A DNA stretch of 64,000 bases, from the NCBI RefSeq assembly GCF_003627795.1, contig NZ_CP032688.1:1-64000 (forward strand), in the 5' to 3' direction. This document shows, one piece after another, positions 34,437 to 43,417 of the stretch. A program made the translations under genes and the position numbers. Every line of letters starts with the position of its first letter. The stretch's first letter is position 1. This stretch comes from Rhizobium sp. CCGE531. Lineage in GTDB: Bacteria; Pseudomonadota; Alphaproteobacteria; Rhizobiales; Rhizobiaceae. Under the pieces are notes generated by a model. It worked only from the letters and a program-made list of their open reading frames with translations. It searched no databases and was not told where the DNA came from.

Positions 34437-35771
34437 ATGTCAGATCCCAGCTACCACTCGATCGACAACGATACCGCCATCGGCGGACAGGTCAGACGGT
34501 CTGGCATCGGCATGATGCGGCCGATCGCTGTCGTTGCAGCGATCGTGGGCGTGGGCGTGGTCCTGTATTTCCTCCTGGCGGGCGGAGAGAGGGAGCCGGC
34601 GGTCGACACGTTGCCGCGCGAAGAATTTCGCCCCGCGCAGGTGCCGCGCAGTGAAGGCTTCAGGACGCCGGCGCCTCCGCCGCTTCCAACGGTTGAAGTC
34701 CCAGAGGCTCCCCCGCCGCCACCTCCGCCACCGCCCGCGCCTGTCGTTCCCGCCGCTGCTCCCGTGGCACCCCCGGCGGAAGTCGATTGCACGCGAGGCA
34801 AGAACCCTGACAACCCGCGCTGCATCGAACTCGCGCGGGAGGCAAAGCTTATGGAGCGCGTACGTTCGTCGGCCATGGTTTTCGACCAATCGAATAAGAC
34901 GGTCGGTGCGGCCCAAGCGTCCGCCGATAGCACGAGTGCCGGACCGTTCGGGTCAGGGGTTGGATCGGGGGCGCAGCCGAGCGCGGCGACGGATGGCAAT
35001 GCTACCGATGGTGACCGCGCGTTCTTGAAGGCGATGGGCGGGCAAGGCGTGGAAGTCTCTGTCGCCTCGCAGAACCGCCGCACCGACGCCTGGATCCCCC
35101 AGGGCACGATGATCCGGGGAACGCTGGAGACAGCGATCAATTCCGACCTCGCCGGCATGGTCAAAGGGATTGTCCGCGAAGACGTCTATTCCTTTGACGG
35201 CCGTCGAATTCTTATCCCGGCCGGTTCCTCGCTGATCGGCGACTACAAGTCCGGGGTCGAACGGGGGCAGGAGCGTATCCTGATCGTCTGGACCCGCATG
35301 ATCCGCGGTGACGGTGTCTCGGTGCAGCTTGGCTCCTACGGCACAGACCGGCTTGGCCGCTCGGGCATGACGGGTGTCGTCGACCGGAAATATTGGGAAC
35401 GGTTCGGACCGCCGGCTCTGATGACGCTGATCGGCGGCGCCACGCAATATATCGCCCAGCTCGGCCAGAAGCCCGACCGGAATATCACCATCGTCAACGA
35501 CAGTGGCAGTGTTACCAGTATCCCGCAGGACAATGGCGACACGTCACAGGATCGCGCCCGGCAAATCGCCGCCGAGACCATAGCTTCCGGCATTCAACAG
35601 CTGGGCACGGAAGCCTTCCAGGACAGCCGCAATATCCGGCCGACCATCCACATCCCGCAGGGCTCCGACATCAACGTCTTCGTCACACGCGACCTCGACT
35701 TCGCAGACCTTTATCCTGATCCGGTTCGCGAGCGGTTCGAGAGCTTGCGCAAGCAGAGATACGGCAAATGA
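34437..35771 (+). CDS. virB10: VirB10 energy-sensing core protein
   Basis: A 444-residue VirB10. One membrane helix (about 30-47) is followed by a proline-rich periplasmic spacer (about 75-115) and the beta-barrel core (about 215-440) with WIPQGTMIRGTLETAINSDLAG and VFVTRDLDFADLY. It spans the envelope and gates the channel. The ATG at 34437 follows a strong AGGAGG. Its stop overlaps the virB11 start (ATGA). Confidence 0.93.
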   Translation: MSDPSYHSIDNDTAIGGQVRRSGIGMMRPIAVVAAIVGVGVVLYFLLAGGEREPAVDTLPREEFRPAQVPRSEGFRTPAPPPLPTVEVPEAPPPPPPPPPAPVVPAAAPVAPPAEVDCTRGKNPDNPRCIELAREAKLMERVRSSAMVFDQSNKTVGAAQASADSTSAGPFGSGVGSGAQPSAATDGNATDGDRAFLKAMGGQGVEVSVASQNRRTDAWIPQGTMIRGTLETAINSDLAGMVKGIVREDVYSFDGRRILIPAGSSLIGDYKSGVERGQERILIVWTRMIRGDGVSVQLGSYGTDRLGRSGMTGVVDRKYWERFGPPALMTLIGGATQYIAQLGQKPDRNITIVNDSGSVTSIPQDNGDTSQDRARQIAAETIASGIQQLGTEAFQDSRNIRPTIHIPQGSDINVFVTRDLDFADLYPDPVRERFESLRKQRYGK

Positions 35772-36817
35772 ACGCACGTCCCGCAATCTCCGCCGAGCGG
35801 CATTTTCTGGCCGAGGCGCTGGAACCGATCCGGGCCTTTCTCGACGATCCTGCAGTCGTCGAGATTTCCTGCCAGCGCAGCAACGAGATCTGGCTCGAGA
35901 AGATCGGCCAGCTCAGCATGGTCAGCCAACAGGTCGACGGCCTGGACCAGGACGCAATCCGCCACATGGCGTCTCGCGCGGCGTCTTTTACCAAGCAGAC
36001 CGTCAACGCTGAGAACCCGCTATTGTCGGCGACACTGACAGGCGGCGAGCGCGTGCAGTTCGTCCTTAGTCCAACGTCGGCGACGGGGCATGCATTCTCG
36101 ATCCGCAAGCAGTTCATTCGTCGGTTCGACCTCAACGACTACGAGAATGCCGGCGCGTTTCGCTTCACGAAGGTTACTGGCGATGACTATATCGATGAAT
36201 TGGATATCGAGCTTTCAACGCTGCTCCGCGCCGGCAAGATTCGCGCTTTCCTGGAACTCGCGGCCGTCAATCATCGCAGTATGCTGATTTCCGGTGGGAC
36301 ATCCACCGGCAAGACGACGTTTCTCAACACCATGCTGACTTCCATTCCAAACCAGGAACGCTTCATCCTGATGCAGGATACGGAGGAACTCGAACCGCGA
36401 CAGGAAAATGTCGTGTCGCTGCTGGTCTCGAAGGGAGGCCAAGGGGAGGCCAGGGTCACCATGACTGATCTGCTGGCCACCGCGCTACGGCTCAGGCCGG
36501 ACAGGATCTTCATGGGCGAGCTGCGCGGCGACGAGGCGTTCGATTTCCTGAACGCGATCAACACCGGCCATCCCGGATCGATGTCGACCATCCATGCGAA
36601 CTCGCCGCACCATGCGTTCAACCGCCTGTCCACGCTGGTGCTCAACAGCAATGTCCGCATGGAGCGCGACGATATCATTCGATATATCCGTTCGATCATC
36701 CCGATCGTGGTGCAGTTGAAGAAGAGCGATGCCGCCGGCGGCCGCGGCGTCAGCGAGATCTACTTTGCCGATGAGGTGGACAAAGATGGCAAGCGTATTC
36801 ACGTCAGCGGAGACTGA
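35768..36817 (+). CDS. virB11: VirB11 ATPase
   Basis: A 349-residue hexameric traffic ATPase. Walker A GGTSTGKTT at 176-184, the Asp box around MQDTEELEP, Walker B FMGELRGDEAFDFL, and the His box TGHPGSMSTIHANSP are all present. VirB11 switches the machine between pilus building and DNA transfer. It overlaps the coupling-protein gene by 32 nt. Confidence 0.94.
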   Translation: MNARPAISAERHFLAEALEPIRAFLDDPAVVEISCQRSNEIWLEKIGQLSMVSQQVDGLDQDAIRHMASRAASFTKQTVNAENPLLSATLTGGERVQFVLSPTSATGHAFSIRKQFIRRFDLNDYENAGAFRFTKVTGDDYIDELDIELSTLLRAGKIRAFLELAAVNHRSMLISGGTSTGKTTFLNTMLTSIPNQERFILMQDTEELEPRQENVVSLLVSKGGQGEARVTMTDLLATALRLRPDRIFMGELRGDEAFDFLNAINTGHPGSMSTIHANSPHHAFNRLSTLVLNSNVRMERDDIIRYIRSIIPIVVQLKKSDAAGGRGVSEIYFADEVDKDGKRIHVSGD

Positions 36818-39497
36818 CCGCCCAAAATGGACTGTCCTGCAGCGTGCCTCGCTGATGACCTTGCCGGTCGCGCTGTTTTGCGCGGTCCTGCTTTGGCTTA
36901 TATTTTTCACGCTGATCTACGACGCCTATATCTCCTCCTTTGGATCGGCCTCCTACTTCGACTATGTCGGGCAGGTGCGCTTCGTCGACGCTCTCCGCTA
37001 TACATGGTCGATCATTCACACGCGCAACACCGCCGGATTGTCGCTGCTGGCTTTCGCGCTTGCCGCGCCATTCCTGTTTCTCCTGCTCAGCCTCTGGATG
37101 CTGAAGGGAGGCAGGGCTCTTTCGCGCAAGATCCTCTACCTTTTGCATGTCCGCTCGATGTTCAGCCTGATCGTGCATACGGCTCTCGTCTTCGCGGCTG
37201 CTTATGCCGGCGTGATCGTCTATGGCGTGGCATTTTATCTCGTGGCCACCAAAGCCGGCGAACACGCCGAGATCGCCGGCTACTATAGTAATCATCTGGC
37301 CGCGATGTATCAGGCGCCTTTCGGTGCGACCGACACGGCCGGGACCTATCAGAAGCCTTCCCGGCAGACGGTGCTCGCCGCACTTGCCGGTCTTGCCGCC
37401 GCCGGCGCTCTAGTTGGATTTCCGATCGGCGCGGCGATCCAGCGTCGCCAGCGGATGATCATGGGAAGGGCGCGTCTGGCGACCCTGAAGGATGCCGCCG
37501 ATTTTCGTCTGCGCGACAAGCGCGGCATCGTCCTCGGTCTGAAGCAAGGGCTTCTGCTGCGCAACGACGGCGACCAGCACGTCATGGTCATCGGCTCGCC
37601 GGGGCAAGGCAAGTCGCGAGGCTTCGTCATCCCGACGATGATGAGTTTCGAAGGGTCGCAAATGGTCCTCGATATGAGCGGCGAGCTGTTCGAGGAAACG
37701 TCGGGATACCTGAAGAACAAGGGCTACGAGGTATTTCTTCTGGCGCCCGGCTCGAAATTCACCGACGGCTATAACCCGCTCGATCTGATCAGCACCGAGC
37801 CGAACCAGCGGATCACCGACCTGCAGAAGCTGACGCAGATGCTGTTGCCGGAACGCCTGCGGTCCGACTCTTCCGACTTCTGGGAGGAGAGTGCCCGGAT
37901 CCTACTGACGGCGATGCTGGGGTTTGTGCTCGAATGCCCGGACACGCGTAAGTCGCTCAGCGAACTGTACCGCATTCTCAATTCCATGTCCGACGAGCGC
38001 AAGGCGATCGTGCAACTGCTGGAAAATTACGAGGCGGTCCTTTCCGACCAGACCCGTATGCAGCTGACCAAGTTCGCCGGCCGCCACGAAAAGCTCGGGG
38101 AGGGGATAGCAGCGGAGATCGTCGCCAAACTCAACTTCTTGCAGAACCCGCTGGTCGAAGCGCTGACCTCGATCACGTCAATCCCGATCGACACCATCAG
38201 AAAGCGCAAGATGGTGGTCTACATCCAGGCGGATTGGAACGCTATGCAGATCTACGAAAGATTGATCTCGATGTTCATCCAGCAGATGGCCGACAAGCTT
38301 GCTCAGTTGGGTCCGTTGCGCAACGGCGAGCACGAGGTGCTGATGATGCTCGACGAGTTCGGCAATGGCGGCCGCATCGATACGGTGCTGACGCTCGCGC
38401 CGCTGATCCGCAAGAACGGCGTGCGCTTTGTGTTCATTCTCCAGGATGGTGCGCAGCTCGAGCGCCTGTACCAGCGTTCCGGCCAGAAGATCCTCATGGG
38501 CGCATCGACGATCAAGCTGTTCATGAACTTCCAGAACCAGGAGGACGCGACTGCGGTCTCCATCGCAGCCGGCAAGACGACGGAATGGGTCGAGCAGTCT
38601 TCCTATTCCCATCGCCACGGACGCCGCCAAAGATCGATTTCGAAGGTGCCGGTCTCGGTCGACCTGCTTCCCGTCAACACGCTGATGATGATGAAACCCG
38701 AGGAAGCAATCCTGCAGGTAACCGGCATGCCGCTGATGCGGATCATGAAGCTCGATTCTGGCGGCGAGCGGATGTTCGCCAAAGTGCGCAAATTCGGGCC
38801 AGTGTCGCGACCACGCATGGAGCCGGTCGAATCGACAATCGGCCATCGCGGCCACGCGGCCGGCACACGGTCGTGGCAAGCCAACGACGCACGCTTCATC
38901 GTCAAAGACGGTGTTCGCCATGTCTATATCTCCTCCCTCGATGAGCTTCGCGATCGGCTCGACCTGGATGAAACGCGCGAGGTTGGGGGCGGCGACGATG
39001 GTTCATCCGCAGCGGAGCAAAAGCAGCGACGAAAAGAACCTGCATCGGAACCTGTGGGAAGGCGCCGACAGGACCGCGCACCGGACCGGCATGCTCCCGA
39101 AGGTGCTCCCGACGCCGATCTTAAAATCGACGAGCAGAGGCTTACGGATAACTCATATTCTGGACCTCCCGCGCGCATCAGCCGTCGACGCCAAGGTGCC
39201 AACCACTCCACGGATCATGCCGTCTCTGGTCCTGCGGAACCAGGCGTCCTCAAACGGCAGGAGGTCAGGGAAGCGTTCGGAAGCGACTTGCGGACCTTGA
39301 ACGATGCGATCTTCGAACAGGCCGACGAGCTCGCACTCGAACCAACCGACCTCAATTCGGATGTCGACCTGCTGATCGGGACCTTATCGAACCGCCTGAC
39401 GGAGACGAGTTCACTGGATTACCTGCATCAGTTCGCGAGGGTGGCGCGCGATCCGTTGGGCGAGGACGTCGAGCAACCCGATGAGCCGGGCGAATAG
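36786..39497 (+). CDS. virD4: VirD4/TraG coupling protein
   Basis: A 903-residue coupling protein that brings the relaxase-DNA complex to the channel. Three or four membrane segments lie in the first 220 residues. The ATPase has Walker A GSPGQGKS at 270-277 and Walker B MMLDEFGNGG near 518. The C-terminal 200 residues (after about 700) are charged and low complexity, longer than in Ti-plasmid VirD4, and end with a helical, acidic segment. ATG 36786 is chosen; an in-frame ATG at 36771 is possible. It is the last gene of the virB run. Confidence 0.92.
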   Translation: MASVFTSAETDRPKWTVLQRASLMTLPVALFCAVLLWLIFFTLIYDAYISSFGSASYFDYVGQVRFVDALRYTWSIIHTRNTAGLSLLAFALAAPFLFLLLSLWMLKGGRALSRKILYLLHVRSMFSLIVHTALVFAAAYAGVIVYGVAFYLVATKAGEHAEIAGYYSNHLAAMYQAPFGATDTAGTYQKPSRQTVLAALAGLAAAGALVGFPIGAAIQRRQRMIMGRARLATLKDAADFRLRDKRGIVLGLKQGLLLRNDGDQHVMVIGSPGQGKSRGFVIPTMMSFEGSQMVLDMSGELFEETSGYLKNKGYEVFLLAPGSKFTDGYNPLDLISTEPNQRITDLQKLTQMLLPERLRSDSSDFWEESARILLTAMLGFVLECPDTRKSLSELYRILNSMSDERKAIVQLLENYEAVLSDQTRMQLTKFAGRHEKLGEGIAAEIVAKLNFLQNPLVEALTSITSIPIDTIRKRKMVVYIQADWNAMQIYERLISMFIQQMADKLAQLGPLRNGEHEVLMMLDEFGNGGRIDTVLTLAPLIRKNGVRFVFILQDGAQLERLYQRSGQKILMGASTIKLFMNFQNQEDATAVSIAAGKTTEWVEQSSYSHRHGRRQRSISKVPVSVDLLPVNTLMMMKPEEAILQVTGMPLMRIMKLDSGGERMFAKVRKFGPVSRPRMEPVESTIGHRGHAAGTRSWQANDARFIVKDGVRHVYISSLDELRDRLDLDETREVGGGDDGSSAAEQKQRRKEPASEPVGRRRQDRAPDRHAPEGAPDADLKIDEQRLTDNSYSGPPARISRRRQGANHSTDHAVSGPAEPGVLKRQEVREAFGSDLRTLNDAIFEQADELALEPTDLNSDVDLLIGTLSNRLTETSSLDYLHQFARVARDPLGEDVEQPDEPGE

Positions 39498-39556
39498 GCG
39501 CGTTTCCCTCACCAGCGATTCAAACCGGCGAGGCAAGAAGCGCCGCGCCTTTTTTT
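39497..39556 (+). terminator. Possible terminator or attenuator after virD4
   Basis: GGCGCG (39497-39502) can pair with CGCGCC (39544-39549), which is followed by seven T (39550-39556). The long loop makes the hairpin weak. The ribosome-binding site of the gene at 39572 follows directly. Confidence 0.4.
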
Positions 39557-39571
39557 GAGGAGAGCAATATC

Positions 39572-39943
39572 ATGGGCGAGATCAAACACTTTTCGAAAGT
39601 GGATTTTTCAGATCCTCGGAGTATCCAGCAGATCGTCTCCGCGGCAAAGGCTGACCCAGGTTTCTGGTTGATGGTGAAAGAGCGCGAGATGGAGAGGCGG
39701 ACGCTTGCCGTTAACGCGCTCATCACTGTGAGAAGCGAGGTGGGCGACACCGCTGCGGAAAGACTGACGCCGTCGATTGCCGACCTCGCCGCCGAACTGG
39801 TCTCCCGCATGTTTGGAACGTGCTCGGCTTCTGCGCTCGCGAACATTCAAGAGGCCTTGCTCCAAGCAGCGGGTGCCGAACTGCGGGAAGCTCAATTAGA
39901 GAACGCGGGAGATAGCTCCAGTTCCGACGTCGATGACGGATAG
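39572..39943 (+). CDS. Hypothetical protein after virD4
   Basis: A 123-residue soluble, helical protein. It begins MGEIKHFSKVDFSDPRS and has a strong GAGGAGAG site. No domain recognised. Its position after virD4 on the same strand suggests a transfer accessory. It ends 1 nt before the stop of a convergent gene, so the two 3' ends abut. Confidence 0.65.
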   Translation: MGEIKHFSKVDFSDPRSIQQIVSAAKADPGFWLMVKEREMERRTLAVNALITVRSEVGDTAAERLTPSIADLAAELVSRMFGTCSASALANIQEALLQAAGAELREAQLENAGDSSSSDVDDG

Positions 39944-41329
39944 CTACGACGTATGTCCACCGCCAGATAGGTTGGAAAGATTTCCGGCGTGTCGCACCTG
40001 ATCGATAACCCACGACTGCAGACGCCGGGCAGTGTCCGCCGCGTTCGCCGCAGCCAGGTCGTTCGGAAAAATTCCAAAAAGCGGTCCGAGATACTTAGCT
40101 CGCGGCAACATCACCTCCTTCGCCTGACGATACTCGTCGCTCTCCATTCCAAAGGCTTCGATGATAAGGTTTAAGGAATGGCTTGCTCCATAGCTGACGT
40201 TCAAGATGAAATCTGGCCGGCATGGACCAATGGGTGTGTCGGAGGCGAAGAGTGGTTTGGTGATCTCGATACGAAGTTCTGGTGCGGCCTCAAACAGTGA
40301 CTGTTGCAGCCAGAACAGGAGATGGGTGACGTCCCGCTCAAATCCCGATTCCACCGGAAACAGGGTGTCGCCATTGTAGACGGGCTGTGCATAGGCTTGG
40401 ACCGCTCGGGCCGGCCCATCGTCATCGTCTCCAAAATCCACATTCAACAGTGTCAGGAACGGTCCGCGGCTGGCTGGATCGCCACGAAGCGGCTGGCGCA
40501 CTTTCGCCAGGATATCGATCTTGCGCGCCGAGGATGCCGGCATGATTGTCTGTGTCGAAACGCTTGTCGCAAACAGCGCCATGAAGCCGGTTCGACGTAC
40601 AGTCTCGGGCCAGTCTGGGCGCGAGGTTGAGAGCAACCGCTGCCAACGGCTGTCTGGATCACGGTAGTCGGCCGCCCATGTCGACATCAACGCGTTGAGC
40701 GTCCAGGTGCGCAGCACCCGAAACTCACGCGCCGCGGAGCGTAGCCTTGCAAGCTGATCTCCGAGGCTGAAATCCCGCTCATCCTGCAGCGGCGGAATGA
40801 CATTGGTGCCGGCTTTATCGAGCACCCTCCAGAGGATTGATCCAAGCCGGGAGGGCCGATCGTTTCGCTCGACCGATCGGATCCGGTCTGCGGCGGAGAC
40901 GTCGGCAAGTCGGTCGGGAATGGCTGGGAGCGCATCGATGTAGCTTCGTTCCGACTTCGGCAACGGGCGAAGATCATAGCCGCGATCGAAGCGAGAGGGC
41001 GCGGTATCCTTGTCGACATGGAACGGGCAGGCATGTGCATGGTTTGGGCGCTCTTCATGCCGCCCGGGATCTTCGTCTTTCGGCAGCAGGCGCCGTAGGG
41101 TGTATGTGTGTTCCTGTTGAATCGGGGCAAGAAGGGGCTGGTGTCGGCCGGGCAGGCAGTCGCATTCGATCCAACCGTCCATCAACCGAGAGCGCTTGAT
41201 GACGGATAGGGCGATGGCCTCGTCTTCACTGGAAGCAGCGTTGCCATACCATGCGCGCAGGGCAACTGCCTCGCATTCTTCGAGTGTGGCGAGACCGTGG
41301 GCAGGGCTATTGCGAACAACGATCCGCAT
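39944..41329 (-). CDS. DUF1173-like protein with nuclease-like C-terminus
   Basis: A 461-residue protein that fits the rhizobial DUF1173 pattern as I recall it. Three cysteines lie near the N-terminus (WIECDC around residue 55, HACPFH around 105). Near the C-terminus RPDFILNVSYGASHSLNLIIEAFG is followed by YRQAKEVMLPRAKYLG. The spacing of Asp, Glu and Lys there resembles the PD-(D/E)XK nuclease core (PDF...IIEAFG...K). No signal peptide. It is transcribed opposite to virD4 with the small membrane protein gene upstream. Zinc binding and nuclease activity are suggestions only. Confidence 0.55.
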   Translation of the reverse strand: MRIVVRNSPAHGLATLEECEAVALRAWYGNAASSEDEAIALSVIKRSRLMDGWIECDCLPGRHQPLLAPIQQEHTYTLRRLLPKDEDPGRHEERPNHAHACPFHVDKDTAPSRFDRGYDLRPLPKSERSYIDALPAIPDRLADVSAADRIRSVERNDRPSRLGSILWRVLDKAGTNVIPPLQDERDFSLGDQLARLRSAAREFRVLRTWTLNALMSTWAADYRDPDSRWQRLLSTSRPDWPETVRRTGFMALFATSVSTQTIMPASSARKIDILAKVRQPLRGDPASRGPFLTLLNVDFGDDDDGPARAVQAYAQPVYNGDTLFPVESGFERDVTHLLFWLQQSLFEAAPELRIEITKPLFASDTPIGPCRPDFILNVSYGASHSLNLIIEAFGMESDEYRQAKEVMLPRAKYLGPLFGIFPNDLAAANAADTARRLQSWVIDQVRHAGNLSNLSGGGHTS

Positions 41330-41338
41330 GCCGACGTC

Positions 41339-41626
41339 TTAGTGCCCTGATATCCAGAGTTGGTAGCCTGTATATCCGCAAGCCGCTGAGGCGCTTAAAG
41401 CTGCCAATGTCTCTGCCCACGCATGGACGCGGCTGTGTTTTACGAGCCGCGCGTCCTCGAGAACGGCCGACAAAAAAACGTACACCGGGATCAGCATAAC
41501 GTAACCAACCGTCAGGCTGTCGCCGATCGACAGGCGGGCCGTGATGAAAATCAGTCCGAGGATGAAAAGCGCGACGGCGAGACGCGTCAGGTCAAATCGA
41601 TAGCTGGACGTCGTGAACGATGCCAT
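41339..41626 (-). CDS. Small membrane protein
   Basis: A 95-residue protein with two or three hydrophobic helices (about residues 14-31, 38-54 and 70-90). Charged loop EDARLVKHSRVH between the last two. It is not recognised. It lies directly upstream of the DUF1173-like gene and 33 bp downstream of operator-like site 4, so it is probably the first gene of a controlled operon. An inner-membrane accessory or entry-exclusion role is possible. Confidence 0.65.
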   Translation of the reverse strand: MASFTTSSYRFDLTRLAVALFILGLIFITARLSIGDSLTVGYVMLIPVYVFLSAVLEDARLVKHSRVHAWAETLAALSASAACGYTGYQLWISGH

Positions 41627-41658
41627 CCGAATCCTCCGATCAAGCGTGACGAAAAGAC

Positions 41659-41674
41659 TTTAACTGCAGTATAA
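41659..41674. promoter_or_regulatory. Conjugation operator-like site 4
   Basis: TTTAACTGCAGTATAA fits TTATACT-NN-AGTATAA with two arm changes. It lies 33 bp upstream of the minus-strand gene starting at 41626. Confidence 0.6.
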
Positions 41675-41693
41675 TTGTTCGGCAATGGAATTG

Positions 41694-41709
41694 TTGTGCG
41701 CAAGTGCAA
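41694..41709. promoter_or_regulatory. Degenerate operator-like site 4b
   Basis: TTGTGCGCAAGTGCAA matches site 2 at 13 of 16 positions. Its centre is 35 bp from that of site 4, giving a second tandem pair like sites 2 and 3. Confidence 0.4.
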
Positions 41710-42023
41710 GCCGTGTCGTCCGACATCATCGCGACGCCGATCGAAGGGCGCAGTTCGAAGCCGCCTGCAATCCAGGACCGCTTGCTGCATTGTTGACTGA
41801 CGGTGTAGAGAGGTAACGAGCTTGTGAACGTCCCAACGACAACGATGGGCAACAAAGAGTTATAGGCATGGTTACGTTGATCATCTGTCGCCGTCGGATC
41901 CGCAATGATTGATTTATTTTCGAACATGTTGATAAACAGGCGCCGCAGCGACGACGCTTTTCCAAGGAATGACGCGTCCTGTCCCGGCATGTCGCTATCA
42001 ACCGAACGCGGGGTATTCGTCCG

Positions 42024-42365
42024 ATGCCACGTGTGAAGGTCGATGCCGACGTAGAACTGGACAAGTCGATCCTCACATCGCTGTCGTTTCAGGAAAGACT
42101 GGCCGTCGGTATTGGCCGTCTGAAAGCTAGGCGTCGCGTTACCAACAAGGATTTGGCCGAGCAACTCGGTGTATCGGAAGCCTACATGTCGCAAGTCACG
42201 CGCTGCATGCGTGACGTGAAACTTTCGACCCTCGACAAGATGCAGCGCGAGTGGAAAGTCGTTATCGAAGATCTGCTGAAAGTCACCGAAGACGATCTTC
42301 CTCGCGTCGCAGCGTTGAGATCGCGGCGGGGAAAGAAAAAGAGGACAGCGGAGCCCGCCGCCTGA
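42024..42365 (+). CDS. XRE-family regulator in the transfer region
   Basis: A 113-residue protein with a helix-turn-helix at about residues 35-65 (VTNKDLAEQLGVSEAYMSQVTRCM) and a basic tail RRGKKKR. It is the only small HTH repressor-like gene inside the transfer region. Rhizobial plasmids with linked VirB-type systems can carry an XRE repressor of transfer (TrbR, on pRleVF39b, from memory). It is therefore the best candidate to bind the shared palindrome, but this is inference. Confidence 0.75.
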   Translation: MPRVKVDADVELDKSILTSLSFQERLAVGIGRLKARRRVTNKDLAEQLGVSEAYMSQVTRCMRDVKLSTLDKMQREWKVVIEDLLKVTEDDLPRVAALRSRRGKKKRTAEPAA

Positions 42366-42398
42366 CCTCGGCACTCCGGGCAGATCGAAAACGCGCGG

Positions 42399-42944
42399 CT
42401 AATGATTTAGGTTGAACCAGAACCGCTCCTTGACGCCCGTGGTGTTGGGTATGTCGAAGAAATAGGGGTCGGCGCGTCGCGGGCGCGGAGTGGCAATCTG
42501 CTGGACGCAGCCGGTGTCGTCTTTTCCGAAGCTGCGACGAATGGTTTGACCGGGCAGCTTCGTTGCATCTGAACGCAGGTTCGGCGAGCGGCAGACATCG
42601 ACTGTCTTGATGCACTGGTCCGGCTCACCTCTCCATCCATTGTCGCCCTGTGAGCTGTAGCCGACTGTCGTGCCGGCCGGGCATTCCTCGAAATCCTCGC
42701 GGCCTGGCTTGCCCGCATTTGCCTCGTGGCAGATAGGCCAATCAAATCCGGGTTTCTTCATGGCGGCGATCAGCCTCGTCATGGGCGGAACGCAATAGGG
42801 AACGCCATGCCATGAGGGATTCTGCGATGCAGCACATAGGAGCACCTGACAACCCCAAGAGGCGTCTTCGGCCATCGCATCAGGGATCCATATGGTGAAG
42901 CTCCCAGCGGCCAGCGCCGCGACCACGATTGAAAATCGTCTCAT
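42399..42944 (-). CDS. Exported Cys-rich protein of the transfer region
   Basis: A 181-residue exported protein. The signal peptide MRRFSIVVAALAAGSFTIWIPDAMA is cleaved before EDASWGCQVLLC. About eight cysteines follow (CQVLLC, YCVPP, ICHE, ECPAG, QCIKTVDVC, GCVQQ), likely disulfide-bonded. Not a recognised enzyme. It is the last gene of a minus-strand operon of exported proteins, and its ATG overlaps the stop of a 41-residue gene as TAATG. A periplasmic or surface role in mating is plausible. Confidence 0.7.
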   Translation of the reverse strand: MRRFSIVVAALAAGSFTIWIPDAMAEDASWGCQVLLCAASQNPSWHGVPYCVPPMTRLIAAMKKPGFDWPICHEANAGKPGREDFEECPAGTTVGYSSQGDNGWRGEPDQCIKTVDVCRSPNLRSDATKLPGQTIRRSFGKDDTGCVQQIATPRPRRADPYFFDIPNTTGVKERFWFNLNH

Positions 42945-43069
42945 TACTCCGCCTCCATCCAATTCTTGAATTTGCCTCCAGGTGCCACCGATCCCCGAAG
43001 GAAAGGGCCGGCCGTCCCGACGAGGAAGGCCATTTCGGCAATGGCGAGGACATTGTCCGACTTGCTCAT
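42944..43069 (-). CDS. 41-residue small protein
   Basis: A short ORF starting MSKSDNVLAIAEMAFLVGTA and ending KFKNWMEAE. One hydrophobic stretch (residues 8-25) suggests a small membrane peptide. Its TAA overlaps the ATG of the downstream gene (TAATG), typical of translational coupling, and it starts 8 nt after the previous stop. The tight packing supports a real gene. Function unknown. Confidence 0.6.
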   Translation of the reverse strand: MSKSDNVLAIAEMAFLVGTAGPFLRGSVAPGGKFKNWMEAE

Positions 43070-43077
43070 CGGCAGTC

Positions 43078-43392
43078 TCAATATCCTTCAATTCCCAGGC
43101 GCTTCAGAATGATTGCGGGATCGATTTGGCAGTCTTTTTTCCATTCCGGATGACGCGCGCAGGCGTAGGCGTACTGGCTAAGGTCTGCCGACGACAGGTC
43201 GGCAAGCCTATTGCCAACAGCCTTCCATTGCTGCACGTCCGCCGGATCACATCCGGCGCCGGCGACACCGCAGTGATCGGGGTCTCGCTGTTCGATCTGG
43301 TTGGGCGAACCAGCATTTTGCGCGCTGGCTGCAACCGGAACAGACGCAAGCAAGGCCATTGCTACGGCAAGGGTTTCGAGAACACGTTTCAT
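43078..43392 (-). CDS. Small exported protein
   Basis: A 104-residue exported protein. Signal peptide MKRVLETLAVAMALLASVPV-AASA ends before QNAGSPNQ. Four cysteines (HCGVAGAGC, YACARH, DCQID) and a helical tail ending in DPAIILKRLGIEGY. Not recognised. It is part of the minus-strand operon between the SNase-like genes and the Cys-rich protein. Confidence 0.65.
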   Translation of the reverse strand: MKRVLETLAVAMALLASVPVAASAQNAGSPNQIEQRDPDHCGVAGAGCDPADVQQWKAVGNRLADLSSADLSQYAYACARHPEWKKDCQIDPAIILKRLGIEGY

Positions 43393-43417
43393 TCAGCCTC
43401 CAGGCAGGTTGTTCAAC

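Larger units (their letters stand above)
41627..42023. promoter_or_regulatory. Divergent control region of the XRE regulator
   Basis: About 400 bp between the minus-strand small membrane protein gene and the XRE gene. It contains operator-like sites 4 (41659-41674) and 4b (41694-41709). No gene is supported; reading frames over it on the minus strand are shadows. It should contain promoters for both directions. Confidence 0.5.

Noticed and set aside
41640..42374. Minus-strand frame over the XRE regulator
   Set aside because: Antisense to a gene with a clear helix-turn-helix and covers its control region.
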